Positions 11,601 through 21,814 of a stretch of DNA of 64,000 nucleotides are shown here, one piece after another (positions within the stretch are counted from its first letter, which is position 1; each line of letters opens with the position of its first letter). The notes below the pieces were generated by a model. That model did no database searches. It saw only the letters and a program-made list of their open reading frames with translations, and had not been told where the DNA came from. The stretch comes from Amblyornis subalaris (taxonomy: Eukaryota > Chordata > Aves > Passeriformes > Ptilonorhynchidae). The stretch lies in the NCBI GenBank assembly GCA_018881555.1, contig JACAXG010000013.1, positions 9,586,191 through 9,650,190 of the forward strand, given 5' to 3'. The position numbers and the translations under genes are program-made.

Positions 11601-14600
11601 AGACCCATTTCCCCTCCTCGGGAAGGTCTCCAGCGTTCAGCGTACTGGAAGGACATCACACACCCCGGGGCAGCGGGGCCTCTGCACCGAGGTGCCTCTG
11701 TCGCAGGCGGGAGCCGCACCGAAGTTGCAGCCACCGCGTGGGTTGGAGCCGGGAGGCGAGAGCTCACGGCCATTAACGCTGCCCGTGTTTATGGTAATTT
11801 AAAGTTTGCAACAGAGGAGTATCGAGTCTTTCTTCATCGTTCCTTCCCACATAAGGCACAAAGCCAAGGCCATCGCCAGTCTCTGCAACCCAAACACTGG
11901 TGTTTCACGAGCTGTTAGCACAGAGCAGCTTCTGTTGCTTTCTGGTGCCCTCTGCTGCAGTGCAGCTTCCCAGGAACAGCTCACCAGAGCCACGTGTGCT
12001 CTCGGTCCTGCCGCTGGGGCACTGGACCGGGAGTGCACCCCGGATCTCTCTGTTGCCCTGGTTTTGTCTGAGGCTTTCCCCTCTGTCCCTGCTATGTCCT
12101 CACCTTTCCTCCTCATCCTCTCTCTTGGAGCAACGCACTCNAGATTTGGAGAGCTGAGTTTGGTCAAAGAGATCAAACACTTCTGCCTGACTCTTTGGGA
12201 GGAGAGGGNTGGTGAGGATCATTTTGAACCCCCCAAGGAGAGCAACTTCTTTTGCCACTACACATAAGAGCCAAAGAAAAGCCCTGTGTGCACAAAAATG
12301 GAGCAGGTACTGTGCAAGTCCTAAGGGCCCAGCAGAAATCCCCCAGCAGTTTGGGGACTCACAGAGCCCTCTCTTCTTTGCTCTCAGGCAGCATTTGCTC
12401 AGCTGAGCAGCTCAAAGCCCATCCTCAGGGCTGTCCTCTGCCCNGTGCACACACCAGCCACAGTCGCTGGGTTACAGCAAGTGTTCACATTTTACATCTC
12501 CACATCTTTGATTCTTCCTAAGCCTCCTTGGGTTCCACCTGCACAGTGCTGCTGGAGCTCTGGGAAGCACCGTTCATGCTGGGAGGGGACTGTACTTATG
12601 CTGGAGAAATAATACAGGATATAAACTTAGATGTAGGTAATCAAAGGGAGAGGGCAAGGGTTAGAGGGATCAGAGATTAGGAAGAAGGTTGTGTTCTCCC
12701 TTTAAGCAATTTCAAGGCATTTTCTGAGAAGGTATAATCCAAATTATTTGCTTTTTGAAACATGATAATGCAGGTCAAAGAAGCTGTTTTTCTGCCTTTC
12801 CTGAGCAGACTGCCTACAACCAAATTAATTCTGCTAATCCATGTATTAGTTGTGGATGAAGACAGGTTTTAAAAAATGTTGTACTTCTCTAAAAAGGTCA
12901 TTACTGAACACCATCTGTTAATTTATTTTCACCAAAAATTACCAAAACCACCCCCAAGCTTTTTCCTGTCACAGCCACAGCTCTTAATGCTGCCAGGGAC
13001 AGCAAAGCTGTCCTGCTGGTCCCTGGCATATGGAGCCAACCCTGAGCAGTGGTATAATCTTGCNGAACCTTTTATTCATTTATCCCTTGCAAGTGAAATG
13101 TTCCTGCAGACCAGACATTCACTTTATCATCTTGTTTCTTTGGCTGATTCCCAAAGGTTCTCCAGTTCTCCCTGGCTTCTTCAGCAAAANTGGGGAAGCT
13201 AAAATCTGGTATTTCTGGTGTACAGATGCAAGTAGAACAGTTAATATAGAAGCNGAGTTATAACTTTATAAATCACAAAGAAGCAAAACTAAACAGATAA
13301 AAAGACAAAAAGGCTTAAACGTTTCTTTTTATTTCTTTTTTTTTTTTCTACTTTACAATCAGCTTTGTGAGTCCTGATTTAAGACAATGTAAAACTCTTG
13401 CTTAACACATGCCTAAATGCCATAATGTCAGGTCCTTTTGGAGAAGTAATTGACTTTGGTTCATTAAAAGCTGTATTCCCTGACAATAAAGTGCTCAATG
13501 TAACAGGACTCACAAAAGCTGATTGCGGTGAGCTGCAGGTCAGATGCAAAGATTCACAGCACAAAGGAAATCGTGAGACATTGCAACAGATCAAGAGCCA
13601 GCACCGCGGCCTCCTGGCTCTGAGCTGTGCTGTCCCACCTCCTGCAGCTGCAGTCCTCTGTCTCCTTGTCCAGCAGCGCTGCCACCAGCTTGGGGCAGAT
13701 CTCTGTGACAGCAGAGCACTGTATAAAAGCTCACAGTTATTTTTAAACACCTTGTTATTTCTAAAAGCACGCTATTTCTAATGCCAATTCAAGAGGAACC
13801 CTGCTAATTTCAAAAGGTTCAGTTGCATAAAAGCTGCTTCAAGAGAAGTGACTTGGATTTGGTGATTCCTTTAACTGCTAAGGCATCAATTGTTATGCAA
13901 ATTATTCCTAATAGCTCCGTAATTAAACGTGTATTATAGTGTTGGATGNTCCTGCAAGGACGTTAAACTCCGTGGAATATTTGTACCTGCTAAAATCACA
14001 ACGAATTTAAGATGAGCTGTGAATTTTCTACCAGTGAAGAGCTGGGGCAGAGAGCACAAAGGACTGGAGAGGCACAAATGTGTCCCTGGAATCTATTTTA
14101 CCTGAGGAGGGAAAATGCCCCTCTCTGCATGGATGGTGGCACTGCAGCAGCACAGTTCTGATGGTGGGGACATAAGCAGGAGTTGCTTTACCTCTTCACG
14201 TTGTCACGCCAGGTACAGGCAATGAAAGTGAAGACAAAAAAATGCTATCACAGCCCCTTTGACTTCACATGCAGCCACAGAGAGCAAGAGATCATCCCAT
14301 CTGCCACATGAGTACAGCAGCAAGACCAAGGCCTTTTGAAGATGGCTCCAAATTTCAGGGCTGAGTAAAATCCTTGATCTTCAAATCCAGCTTGTGCAGA
14401 TAAACAGAACTTTTCCAGGGTTTTCAACACAGGCCAGAGGAAGCAGCTTATTGATAACTATACATTTCTCACAATGTGTCCTGGGGATTGATGATTTATA
14501 GCTACTCTTTTAGCTTCAACACCACCAACCACCTTATTAAACTTTCATTAGTTATACTGACAATATATGGAGCTCATAAGGCGTTTCTACAGAAGTGCTA

Positions 14601-14697
14601 TCTTTGTAAGCTGGAAGTCAATAGGAGCTGTAGGTCCATTTCTGTACAGAAGTAGATCCCAAATTTCCCTGCCTCCTAATGCTAAAGTGCAGCAGAA
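11601..14697. other. intergenic DNA between SEPTIN8 and SOWAHA, first part
   Basis: No gene, RNA gene or recognised transposon was found. The sequence contains several Ns, a T-rich run near 13329-13349, and open frames up to about 150 codons without domain features. It lies between two divergent promoters, so regulatory elements are possible but none can be named. Confidence 0.5.
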
Positions 14698-14930
14698 GGC
14701 AGATTTAGATTAGCTATTAGAAAGAAATTCCTCCCTGCAAGGATGATGAGGCCCTGGCACAGGTTGCCCAGAGAAGCTGTGGCTGCCCCATCCCTGGAAG
14801 TGTTCAAGGCCAGGTTGGATGGGGCTTGGAGCAACCTGGGATAGTGGAAGGTGTCCCTGTACACGGCAGGATGGGATTAGATGAACTTTAAGGTCCCTTC
14901 CAACCCAAATCATTCTATGAGTCTATGATA
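14698..14930 (+). mobile_element. CR1 LINE 3' fragment, plus orientation
   Basis: The sequence follows the avian CR1 3' end throughout: a segment about a reading-frame end (CCTGGCACAGGTTGCCCAGA, then GGAAGTGTTCAAGGCCAGG), the stretch reading AGGTCCCTTCCAACCCAAA, and the terminal near-tandem ATTCTATGA/GTCTATGA. It is 5'-truncated, as nearly all CR1 copies are, and carries no intact coding sequence. CR1 inserts by target-primed reverse transcription and has no poly(A) tail. Confidence 0.93.
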
Positions 14931-17100
14931 CTATTACCACACTGAACCTCATGCCAGGTTTGCATTATCCTGCTAAAATCCCATCAAGTTTGCAGGCACC
15001 ATCTGAAAAGCAGAGGATGCTTGGGATGAGTCCTTGCATCATCTGTGTGAAACAAGCAGTATTTAATAAATACGAACTCTGAGATACATGGAAAACTGTG
15101 TTTTAATGGTTGCTGTTAAGAAACGTCTTCTGAGCTGCTTACTGAGGTCCTTGAGTTAGAGCTGAATCCTTCTCATTAATGAGAAAATGTCTTTTATCTG
15201 TAAATAATCTTCCTGCCCCCTCCCTGNCCCTTCACAGACTTTTGCTCAATTGTTTATCTATGGAAGGTTACTGCATTTCTCAAGAGAACAAAGGAAGAGC
15301 TATTTTCNCCTCACAATGTGTGGTCTTTGTTTCACATGAAAATATCAACAAGAAAAGTGGGAAATCAGGGGCTTTGTAATCCTATTTATTCTGGGAACCT
15401 CGATTTCATTTTGGAGGAAAATAAGTTTTCCTTGAGGTAAAAATCCCATCCATAGTCAATAGTACCTAAGCTTCACCTTTCTGCAAAGCAGCAGCACCCT
15501 GTCTGACTGGGACTATCCCCCACATTCCCTTTTCTTCCTCTGTTGCTTCCACCCTGATACTTCATCTTCCCTGTAGCTCTGAGAATATCATGTGGGAAAG
15601 AGCAAGGCCTGAGATATCATTTCCTTCAGTTTTGGTCAGTAGAAACCTCTCTGCTTTGACTAGATACTGTGCTTGATCTCCCACTTTATTTCCTGGGTTT
15701 GTGTGGTGCGGATAATTACAGTCATATAACCTTCACCTTCCTCCTCTTGAGGGAGTGGGAAAAGCTCCCAGGTTCACTATGCAGTTTACTTCACTGTAAT
15801 AATGATAATTTGAGTTTGGGAAACTTCTTCGCTGGAAAGGTAGCTCTCTTCAGTCACATGGTTATAAATAGAGGGCAGTTCTCTACAGCCAATGANGCAG
15901 AAATAGCAAACTGCAATGTTTGTGTTTAAAAAAGCAGTAGTAAATTAATTTAAATCATGGGCTTCTGTACATTGTTTTTGTCTCAGCCAGTAAATCAAAA
16001 ATATCAAGACAGTTGGCTTGAGATCTCCTACGAAGCAGCCCACAGTATTCTGTAAATAGCCCCACAAGAAATACTTGCTTTGTAGGTTTTCGGTGACACA
16101 GAGAGGCAAAACTTCTCATGCTTTTTTAAGGCTAGAAATTTCAGATGACTGATGAGTACAACACCCATAATGTTCCAGGATTTTATTATCTATAATAATA
16201 ACATTCATTCAAATGGTTTAATTTCTCCTCCATAATCTGATCAGTGTGACCAGCGCTCAGCAGACTTAGAGGAGCTCACGGGGAGCTGGTCTTCTGATCC
16301 TTGGCACTCATCCTGAAAGGTGGGCAACAAAAGGGCATCGGCAGCTAAAGGGAAAGGCTGGCAAACAGGATGTTCCTTGTGCTGTGGTCTGGAAATGGTC
16401 CAGGTGATTAGCTAGAAGTGTTGTTTTCTTCTCTATTACAGATAGCATAGGAGGTTAATGTGTTAGGTTACTAACACCTACTGAAAGACTGTGAAAAGGA
16501 GCACAACCACATCCATGGGTTGCCCATGAAGTGGGTGCACGCGGGGCAGGTGGTTGGAGGCATTACCTGGGCAGAGAGGTCATTGTGTCAGGGTGGCTAA
16601 ACCAGAGCAACCAGTTCAGACTTTGCATGGCACGAGGTGCACGTAAACATCCTGCCTCCTCTTCGGTGACCTCCTGGGTATGTCCTTCTGCTCTGCAGCC
16701 ACGGGGAATGCAGTGGGGAACAGTCTCAGTAACTCCCCTCTTTTTGGACCTTGACCCAGTGCAAGCCNCCAGGGAGGTGATGGGACCTTGGCCCCCAGGC
16801 CTGGCTGCGTGGGTGTGGAGCAGTGAGGTGTCCTGGCAGCCTGGTGCAGCGAGATCCCTCTGCAGGAACAGTGCTGGGCTGGGGATAAGACAGGTGGGAT
16901 GTGACAGCACCCTCATGGATCTCAAAGGATACAGGGGTGCAGGGGTGTGATGCTGTTCAGGCAGGGAGGGAGTCCAGTGAGCCTGAGGACCCCACTGTGC
17001 TTGAACAAATTCAAGCAACAGGAGCAACTTCTACCTTAGCATTTGTAACATAAGAAAATGTTTTTTAAAAGAGCCTGTTCTTCTGAATCATTTTCCCTCC
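14931..17100. other. intergenic DNA, second part
   Basis: No gene or repeat family was recognised. Open frames of up to about 150 codons at 16530-17030 occur on both strands of a moderately GC-rich patch, with no domain, no clear splice-site pairing and no match to a family I know. Confidence 0.45.
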
Positions 17101-17109
17101 TCCTCACAC

Positions 17110-17470
17110 TCATTTGCAGATATGNACTATAATCCTAGGGTATAGCTGAAAGTTTGCAGTGCAAAAATCACAGACTGCTGAGATTTTCTTACGCCTGCAA
17201 CGGCTTCCAATAAGGATATACACAGCGAAAGCAAGGCNATTAATATTTGGATGCAGGGTCATTATTAGTCCTCTAGGTAGGCCAGGCAATGCCATGAGCT
17301 GGAGAGCATTGCAGAACATTGCACAAGTGGCTGCCTCAGCAAGGGCAAGGTTGCTGTTCAGGCCACGTGACCAGGCAGTAATAGGAGGTGTGCAATCCAC
17401 ACAGAAACACAGAATTACTACAAGAAGATTACACACTATTATGTGAAAGAGCATTAGAGCAGCAAAATGA
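17110..17470. other. possible conserved non-coding element
   Basis: This 350-bp block is open in one frame on each strand (17159-17446 plus, 17110-17454 minus). Its texture differs from the flanking DNA, with short homeodomain-like ATTA/TAAT sites, an E-box-like CACGTG core in GGCCACGTGACC (17362-17373) and little low-complexity sequence. Neither translated frame resembles a protein I know, so coding is not claimed. A regulatory element or an old unrecognised repeat both fit. Confidence 0.25.
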
Positions 17471-17700
17471 TTTTGAGGAACTGGTTCAGCGCCAGCTCAT
17501 TAGCAAAAGATGAAATAGTTTTTCAGACATTTGCACAAAGATGGAGAGAGAAGAGGAAAGCCTGCCAAAGGAAGACTGAGCAATCTGTGGGAAGAGGCNC
17601 TTGTGCCCTCAGTAAAAGGTGTGAAGAGGCAGAAGGGAGGTCAGCATCAGCAAGGAGGACACACCTNGAATTGCCTTCAAAATGGAGACTTTGGCACAGA

Positions 17701-18305
17701 CTGATCATAAAATCACTAAGGTTGGAAATGACCTCCAAGATCATGGAGTCCAGCCTTTGACAAAACACCACCTTGTCAACTAAACCACGGCTAAGTGCTA
17801 TGTCCAGCCATTCCTTGAAAATTTCAGGGATGGTGACCTCGCCACCTCCCTGGGCAGACCATTCCAGGATTTGAAACTTTTGCCATAAAGACATTTCTCC
17901 TGATGTCCAACTTGAACCTCCCCTGGTGCAACTTGAGGTCATTTCCTCTTGTCCTGTTGCTGGTTGCCTGGGAGAAGAGGCCAATCCCACCTTCCTAAAA
18001 CCTTCTTTCAGGTACTTGTAGAGAGTCATAAACACCCACAGCTCCCTCAGCTGCTTCTCATATGACTTACTCTCTAGAGGTGCCAATTGAANGTGGCACC
18101 ATTCACCACCACTCTCTAGGCCCAGCCACCCAGGCAGTTCTTATCCCAGCAAAGAGTGGGTTCCAAGCTGTGGGCTGCCAGCTTCTCCAGGAGAGTGCTG
18201 TGGGAGACAGTATTGAAGGCTTTGCTGAAGTCCAGGCAGACTTCATCCACAGATTTTCCCTCATCCACTACGCAGGTCACCTGGTCATAAAAAGATATTC
18301 CATTT
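17701..18305 (-). mobile_element. CR1 LINE copy, minus orientation, internally deleted
   Basis: From 17701 to about 18078 the sequence is the reverse complement of the CR1 3' region (for example ACCACCTTGTCAACTAAACC and AACTTGAGGTCATTTCCTCT). From about 18086 to 18305 it is a different, more 5' part of the element: on the minus strand this stays open and encodes a reverse-transcriptase segment with LDFSKAFNTVSH, the motif-A region carrying the first catalytic aspartate. Several hundred bases that normally lie between these parts in CR1 are missing. The join is flanked by GGTGCCA (18079-18085) and its inverse TGGCACC (18094-18100). The copy is dead. Confidence 0.88.
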
Positions 18306-19140
18306 TATCAGTTCTCAGACAGTGAAAACAAACCCAAATCTATTTGCTGTTTTCTTATCCATCTTCAAACAGATACTTTTATCTGTCTTCATACCACACT
18401 GACTGTTCATTCTGTGCTCAGTCTCTCTTGCTCTTCTCCTAGACAAGCTGTTCAGTCATTCAGGAACCAATTTAGTGATCTTAACTGCAACACTCAGAGA
18501 AGGAGGAAACGAGTTTGTAGGCTGAACCTCATCCCTCCAAGAGGTCCTCAGTCCTCCTTTGCCTGGGGAAAAGCATTTGTCTGGATTTATTTTCTCCCGT
18601 GGAGCAGAGAACAGTAATAACGTTAAATGCTTAAGCACAAGAAATTGATAAGGCAGCAGAGACAGCTTCTCTATAAAAAGAGAAGCTCTCTCTTCCCCAG
18701 GTGGACATGAACAGATGCAGCCATGCTGTAAATATTTCCTTGTTTAAACAGACACATAGATATACATTGTAGATGCAACAGGTAAAAGTCACAAAGAATG
18801 ATTTATGATACTATGATAATATATATACGATAATATATATAGTATTGCATAGAGGTGAGTATATTTCAAAAGACTGACCCATCCACCCATCATCTGGATA
18901 ATTTTGAGGCATCACTCTTGCCCAGCAGGATCGCAGCTCCCGCAGAACACCTGAGGCTTCTCCAGGAATGGAGTCTGGACTTTGCAGAGTGATTTCTACC
19001 CAATGCTGCTCCACTTATTTGCAACTGAAACAACAGCAAAAAAATCGTTTTAGGAAGCTGGAAGACGGGTAAGCGGATGAAGCATTCGCCCCACCCGCCC
19101 GAGGAGTCTCCGATATCCCCGTGCCCTCACCCACTGCTGA
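18306..19140. other. intergenic DNA upstream of SOWAHA
   Basis: No gene was recognised. It contains an AT-rich simple stretch near 18810-18845 built of GATAATATATATA-like units. The SOWAHA CpG island starts at the right end. Confidence 0.5.
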
Positions 19141-19445
19141 GTCGGGGCCGGGGCCGGGGCCGCGTCAGCCGCTCTCCCGCCCGTGTCCCCGCGCGGTGCC
19201 GCCGCTCCCCGCGGCCGCTGCTCGGGCCGGGCGCTCCCGGCAGCGCCGCCCGCGGGCGGGGCGGGACCGGCGGCGGGGCTGCGGCGCTCCCTCTGCGGGG
19301 CGGGGCGGGGCGGCCCGAGCACCTCCGCCCGCAGCAGGTGCCTCCCGCCCGCCAGCCCGGCCACCCCCGCGGGCTCCCGGGATCTGCGCCGCGCGGAGGC
19401 GGTGGCGGCGGCGGCTCCACCACCACCTCCACCTGTGGCGGCGGG

Positions 19446-20849
19446 ATGGCGGAGCTCGACATCAGCGCAGAGGCAGTGCTGGGCTTCCTGAGGGAGCGCG
19501 GCGGGCGGGTGCGCAACACCGAGCTGGTGAGCGCCTTCCGGCCGCTGCTGGAGGCCGGCGGGGCCGGTGCCGGTGCCGGTGCCGGTGCCGATGCCGATGC
19601 CGATGCCGATGCCGGTGCCGGTGCCGGGGAGGCGGCGGGGCGGGCGGCGCGGCGGGAGCGGTTCAAGGCGGCGGTGAACGCCGTGGCCACGGTGAAGGAG
19701 ATCGACGGCGTCAAGTTCGTGGTGCTGAAGCGGCAGCTGCGCGCTGCCCCGCCGGCGGGGGGCGATGCCGGCGCCCCGGCCCCGGTTCCCGTCCCCGTCC
19801 CCGACCCGGTTCCCGTCCCCGACCCGGACCCCGCCGGGACGTCCCCCGAGGAGCCGTCGGGGCCGCGGGCCGTCTCCGAGCTGCGGGGCCTGTTCCAGGG
19901 CGGCGGCGGCGGGGTGCCCCTGCCCGGCGGCGCGGGCGGGGCCCGGCGGGAGCCGGCGTCCAAGCCCTGCATGCTGCCGGTGCGCTGCGTGCCTGCCCCC
20001 GCCGCCCCGGGGCCACCCGAGGAGCCGGCCAGCCCCCTGTCCCCCCCGCAGCTGGAGGAGGAGGCCGGGTCCCGCTCGCCCGGGCTGCGGCGGGGGCCCA
20101 AGAACCACCGGGCCAGCGAGGAGACCGTGGTGCCCCTGGAGCAGGCGGAGCACCAGTGGCTGGTGCTGGCGGCCGGCGGGCAGTGGACGCAGCAGCTCCA
20201 CGGGCTGCTGCTGGGCGACGCCAGCCTGGCGGCTCGCAGGGACTTCATCTCCGGCTTCACAGCCCTGCACTGGGCCGCCAAGAGCGGCAACTGCGACATG
20301 GTGACCAACATCATCCGAGCGGCCGAGAAGGGCGGGTCCCGCGTCAACGTGGATGCCAGGGCCCACGGCGGCTACACGGCGCTGCACCTGGCTGCCATGC
20401 ACGGCCAGGAGAAGATCATCAACATGCTGGTCTACAGCTACCACGCCAACACCGACCTGAGGGACTACAGCGGGAAGAAGCCGCACCAGTACTTAAGGGC
20501 AGGGACGTCCCTTACGATCAGGCGCTTGCTGGGAGATCCCAGCCTTTCCCAAAACATGGAGCCCTCCATGCCCATCAAGAAGTCCACAAAGCTTGCGGCT
20601 TCAATCCTGAGCTCCACTAGCACTTTCCTGGGGGTCATATCCGATGACATGGCTTTCTACGACCTCACCAAGGGTTTAAGGAAGCCCTCGACTTTAAACA
20701 AGCTTCTGGCTGCCACTACAGGCCCGAGGAGGAAGCCAAAGACCAGAGGCAGCTTCCCTTCATATTCCTCACTCTCCGAGATAACGGAGGAGGAGGAAGA
20801 GGTCATCGTGAAACGCAGACCCGTTTCTGAGCTGTTCTTCGGCCACTAG
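19446..20849 (+). CDS. SOWAHA: SOWAHA, ankyrin repeat protein (ANKRD43)
   Basis: This single-exon frame encodes 467 residues. Residues about 6-96 form the SOWAH N-terminal winged-helix-like domain (AVLGFLRERGGRVRN ... EIDGVKFVVLKRQ). A Pro/Ala-rich linker follows, containing the family signature KPCMLPVRCVPAP (about 173-185). About 268-360 carry two ankyrin repeats (SGFTALHWAAKSG and GGYTALHLAAMHG). The C-terminus holds the family block AASILSSTSTFLGV and an acidic EEEEE tract. The ATG at 19446 is chosen because homology begins there with good context (G at -3, +4), although the frame stays open upstream to 19077. Human SOWAHA is about 549 residues, the shorter linker accounting for the difference. 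The biochemical role is not established; ankyrin repeats suggest protein binding. A hexanucleotide array interrupts the N-terminal domain. The gene faces away from SEPTIN8 and toward SHROOM1, as in human. Confidence 0.95.
   Translation: MAELDISAEAVLGFLRERGGRVRNTELVSAFRPLLEAGGAGAGAGAGADADADADAGAGAGEAAGRAARRERFKAAVNAVATVKEIDGVKFVVLKRQLRAAPPAGGDAGAPAPVPVPVPDPVPVPDPDPAGTSPEEPSGPRAVSELRGLFQGGGGGVPLPGGAGGARREPASKPCMLPVRCVPAPAAPGPPEEPASPLSPPQLEEEAGSRSPGLRRGPKNHRASEETVVPLEQAEHQWLVLAAGGQWTQQLHGLLLGDASLAARRDFISGFTALHWAAKSGNCDMVTNIIRAAEKGGSRVNVDARAHGGYTALHLAAMHGQEKIINMLVYSYHANTDLRDYSGKKPHQYLRAGTSLTIRRLLGDPSLSQNMEPSMPIKKSTKLAASILSSTSTFLGVISDDMAFYDLTKGLRKPSTLNKLLAATTGPRRKPKTRGSFPSYSSLSEITEEEEEVIVKRRPVSELFFGH
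19566..19625 (+). repeat. SOWAHA: in-frame hexanucleotide repeat in SOWAHA
   Basis: Ten uninterrupted 6-bp units lie in frame: four GGTGCC, four GATGCC, two GGTGCC, giving (Gly-Ala)4(Asp-Ala)4(Gly-Ala)2. It sits in the loop between PLLEAG and AARRERF of the N-terminal domain, where the human protein has only a few residues as I recall it. Such arrays vary in length by slippage. Confidence 0.95.
19776..19836 (+). repeat. SOWAHA: Pro-Val/Pro-Asp coding repeat in SOWAHA linker
   Basis: Imperfect tandem copies of CCGGTTCCCGTCCCCGAC encode alternating Pro-Val and Pro-Asp dipeptides in the disordered linker. The repetitive GC-rich codon use points to slippage origin. Confidence 0.85.
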
Positions 20850-21653
20850 CCTCTGCCTTATTGTGATCAAAATTGTTTAAGAGCACGGCTGGTGTCTCAA
20901 CTTTCTCTTCAGCAGCAGTTTGGATTTCTTCTCTCTGTCTGTCTTTTTGGATGTTTATCTGAATCAGTGATAGGGTCTGCATCCAAAGTCCACAGGATGA
21001 AACCCAGCTCCAGATGCCTGTGGAAAGGGAGCCGCNAGGAAGTGCTATCCATGCTGTATGTACCATCATGCTGATGTATTGGTGGAGACCACAAACTTTA
21101 TACTTAATGGATGAAAAACTAAAACAACCTCTGTGTGTGTAGATAGGTGAAAATGCCTGAGGTACAGCCTTCTTGATCTGTGTTCCTCAGCTGGAGAGCA
21201 GAAATGAGGTGAAGGATTGCATATTTTACACTGTGAACAGCAAGCTGGTAGCTGGCTACTTTAACATGGCTTGTTATCTAACAGGCTTAAATTATTAGAG
21301 GAAAGATGCATAGTTTTCTATGATGTTTCTGATTATTTTGGTAGCAGAAGAAGGATATTTCTATTTACAAAAATTGTATACTTTTTCAAAACAAAGTTTC
21401 TCACTATCAGAAATACTAACATAACAATCTCAGTTGTTCCCTGATGCATTTTATTAGAGGAATGACTTCAAAAGACAGAACCCTGACCTTCAGCACTCAA
21501 GTCACTATGACTTGTCTACCTCAGTTTGAAAGCTTGGCTAGTGGTGTAAGTTTTTTTCTCTTCTGAAAGACTTCTTGACCAGGTGGTACTAACCACTGTC
21601 TTGAGGATACTGTGAACATTTAAACTTGACTGTAATTCAATCAACTTAATCTG

Positions 21654-21659
21654 AATAAA
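21654..21659 (+). terminator. SOWAHA: candidate proximal poly(A) signal of SOWAHA
   Basis: A canonical AATAAA lies about 800 bp after the SOWAHA stop codon. It may be used alternatively to the stronger site 155 bp further on. Confidence 0.4.
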
Positions 21660-21808
21660 AACCTTATTGATACTTGATAGTGAAAAACCAAACTGCAACT
21701 GGGAATTGGATCCGTCAGAGTTTCTGAGTAGCCCACTGGAAACAAATTTAGGCTTGTATGTCTGATTCTTTTTGTTTAAAACTTGGCCTTTCATTTTGAC
21801 CTATTTAC

Positions 21809-21814
21809 AATAAA
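21809..21814 (+). terminator. SOWAHA: candidate main poly(A) signal of SOWAHA
   Basis: Canonical AATAAA is followed at 20-45 bp by a GT/T-rich element, the usual arrangement for cleavage and polyadenylation. Confidence 0.6.

Larger units (their letters stand above)
19140..20120. promoter_or_regulatory. SOWAHA: CpG island covering SOWAHA promoter and 5' coding region
   Basis: GC content and CpG density rise sharply at about 19140, with repeated GGGGCGGGGC-type boxes near 19255-19315, and stay high through the first half of the coding sequence. This is the expected promoter configuration for an intronless vertebrate gene. There is no convincing TATA box and the transcription start is not resolvable by eye. 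Confidence 0.8.

Noticed and set aside
10680..11918. Open frames of 200-412 codons on both strands in the SEPTIN8 CpG island
   Set aside because: GC-rich sequence lacks stops by composition. The frames overlap each other on both strands, have Arg/Pro/Ala/Gly-rich content and no domain.
19077..19445. Upstream in-frame extension of SOWAHA to ATG 19077
   Set aside because: The added residues are composition-driven and without homology; the SOWAH domain begins right after ATG 19446, as in human.
19050..20486. A 478-codon frame antisense to SOWAHA, and other long frames overlapping it
   Set aside because: They mirror the GC-rich SOWAHA coding sequence; only the plus-strand frame from 19446 shows family motifs.
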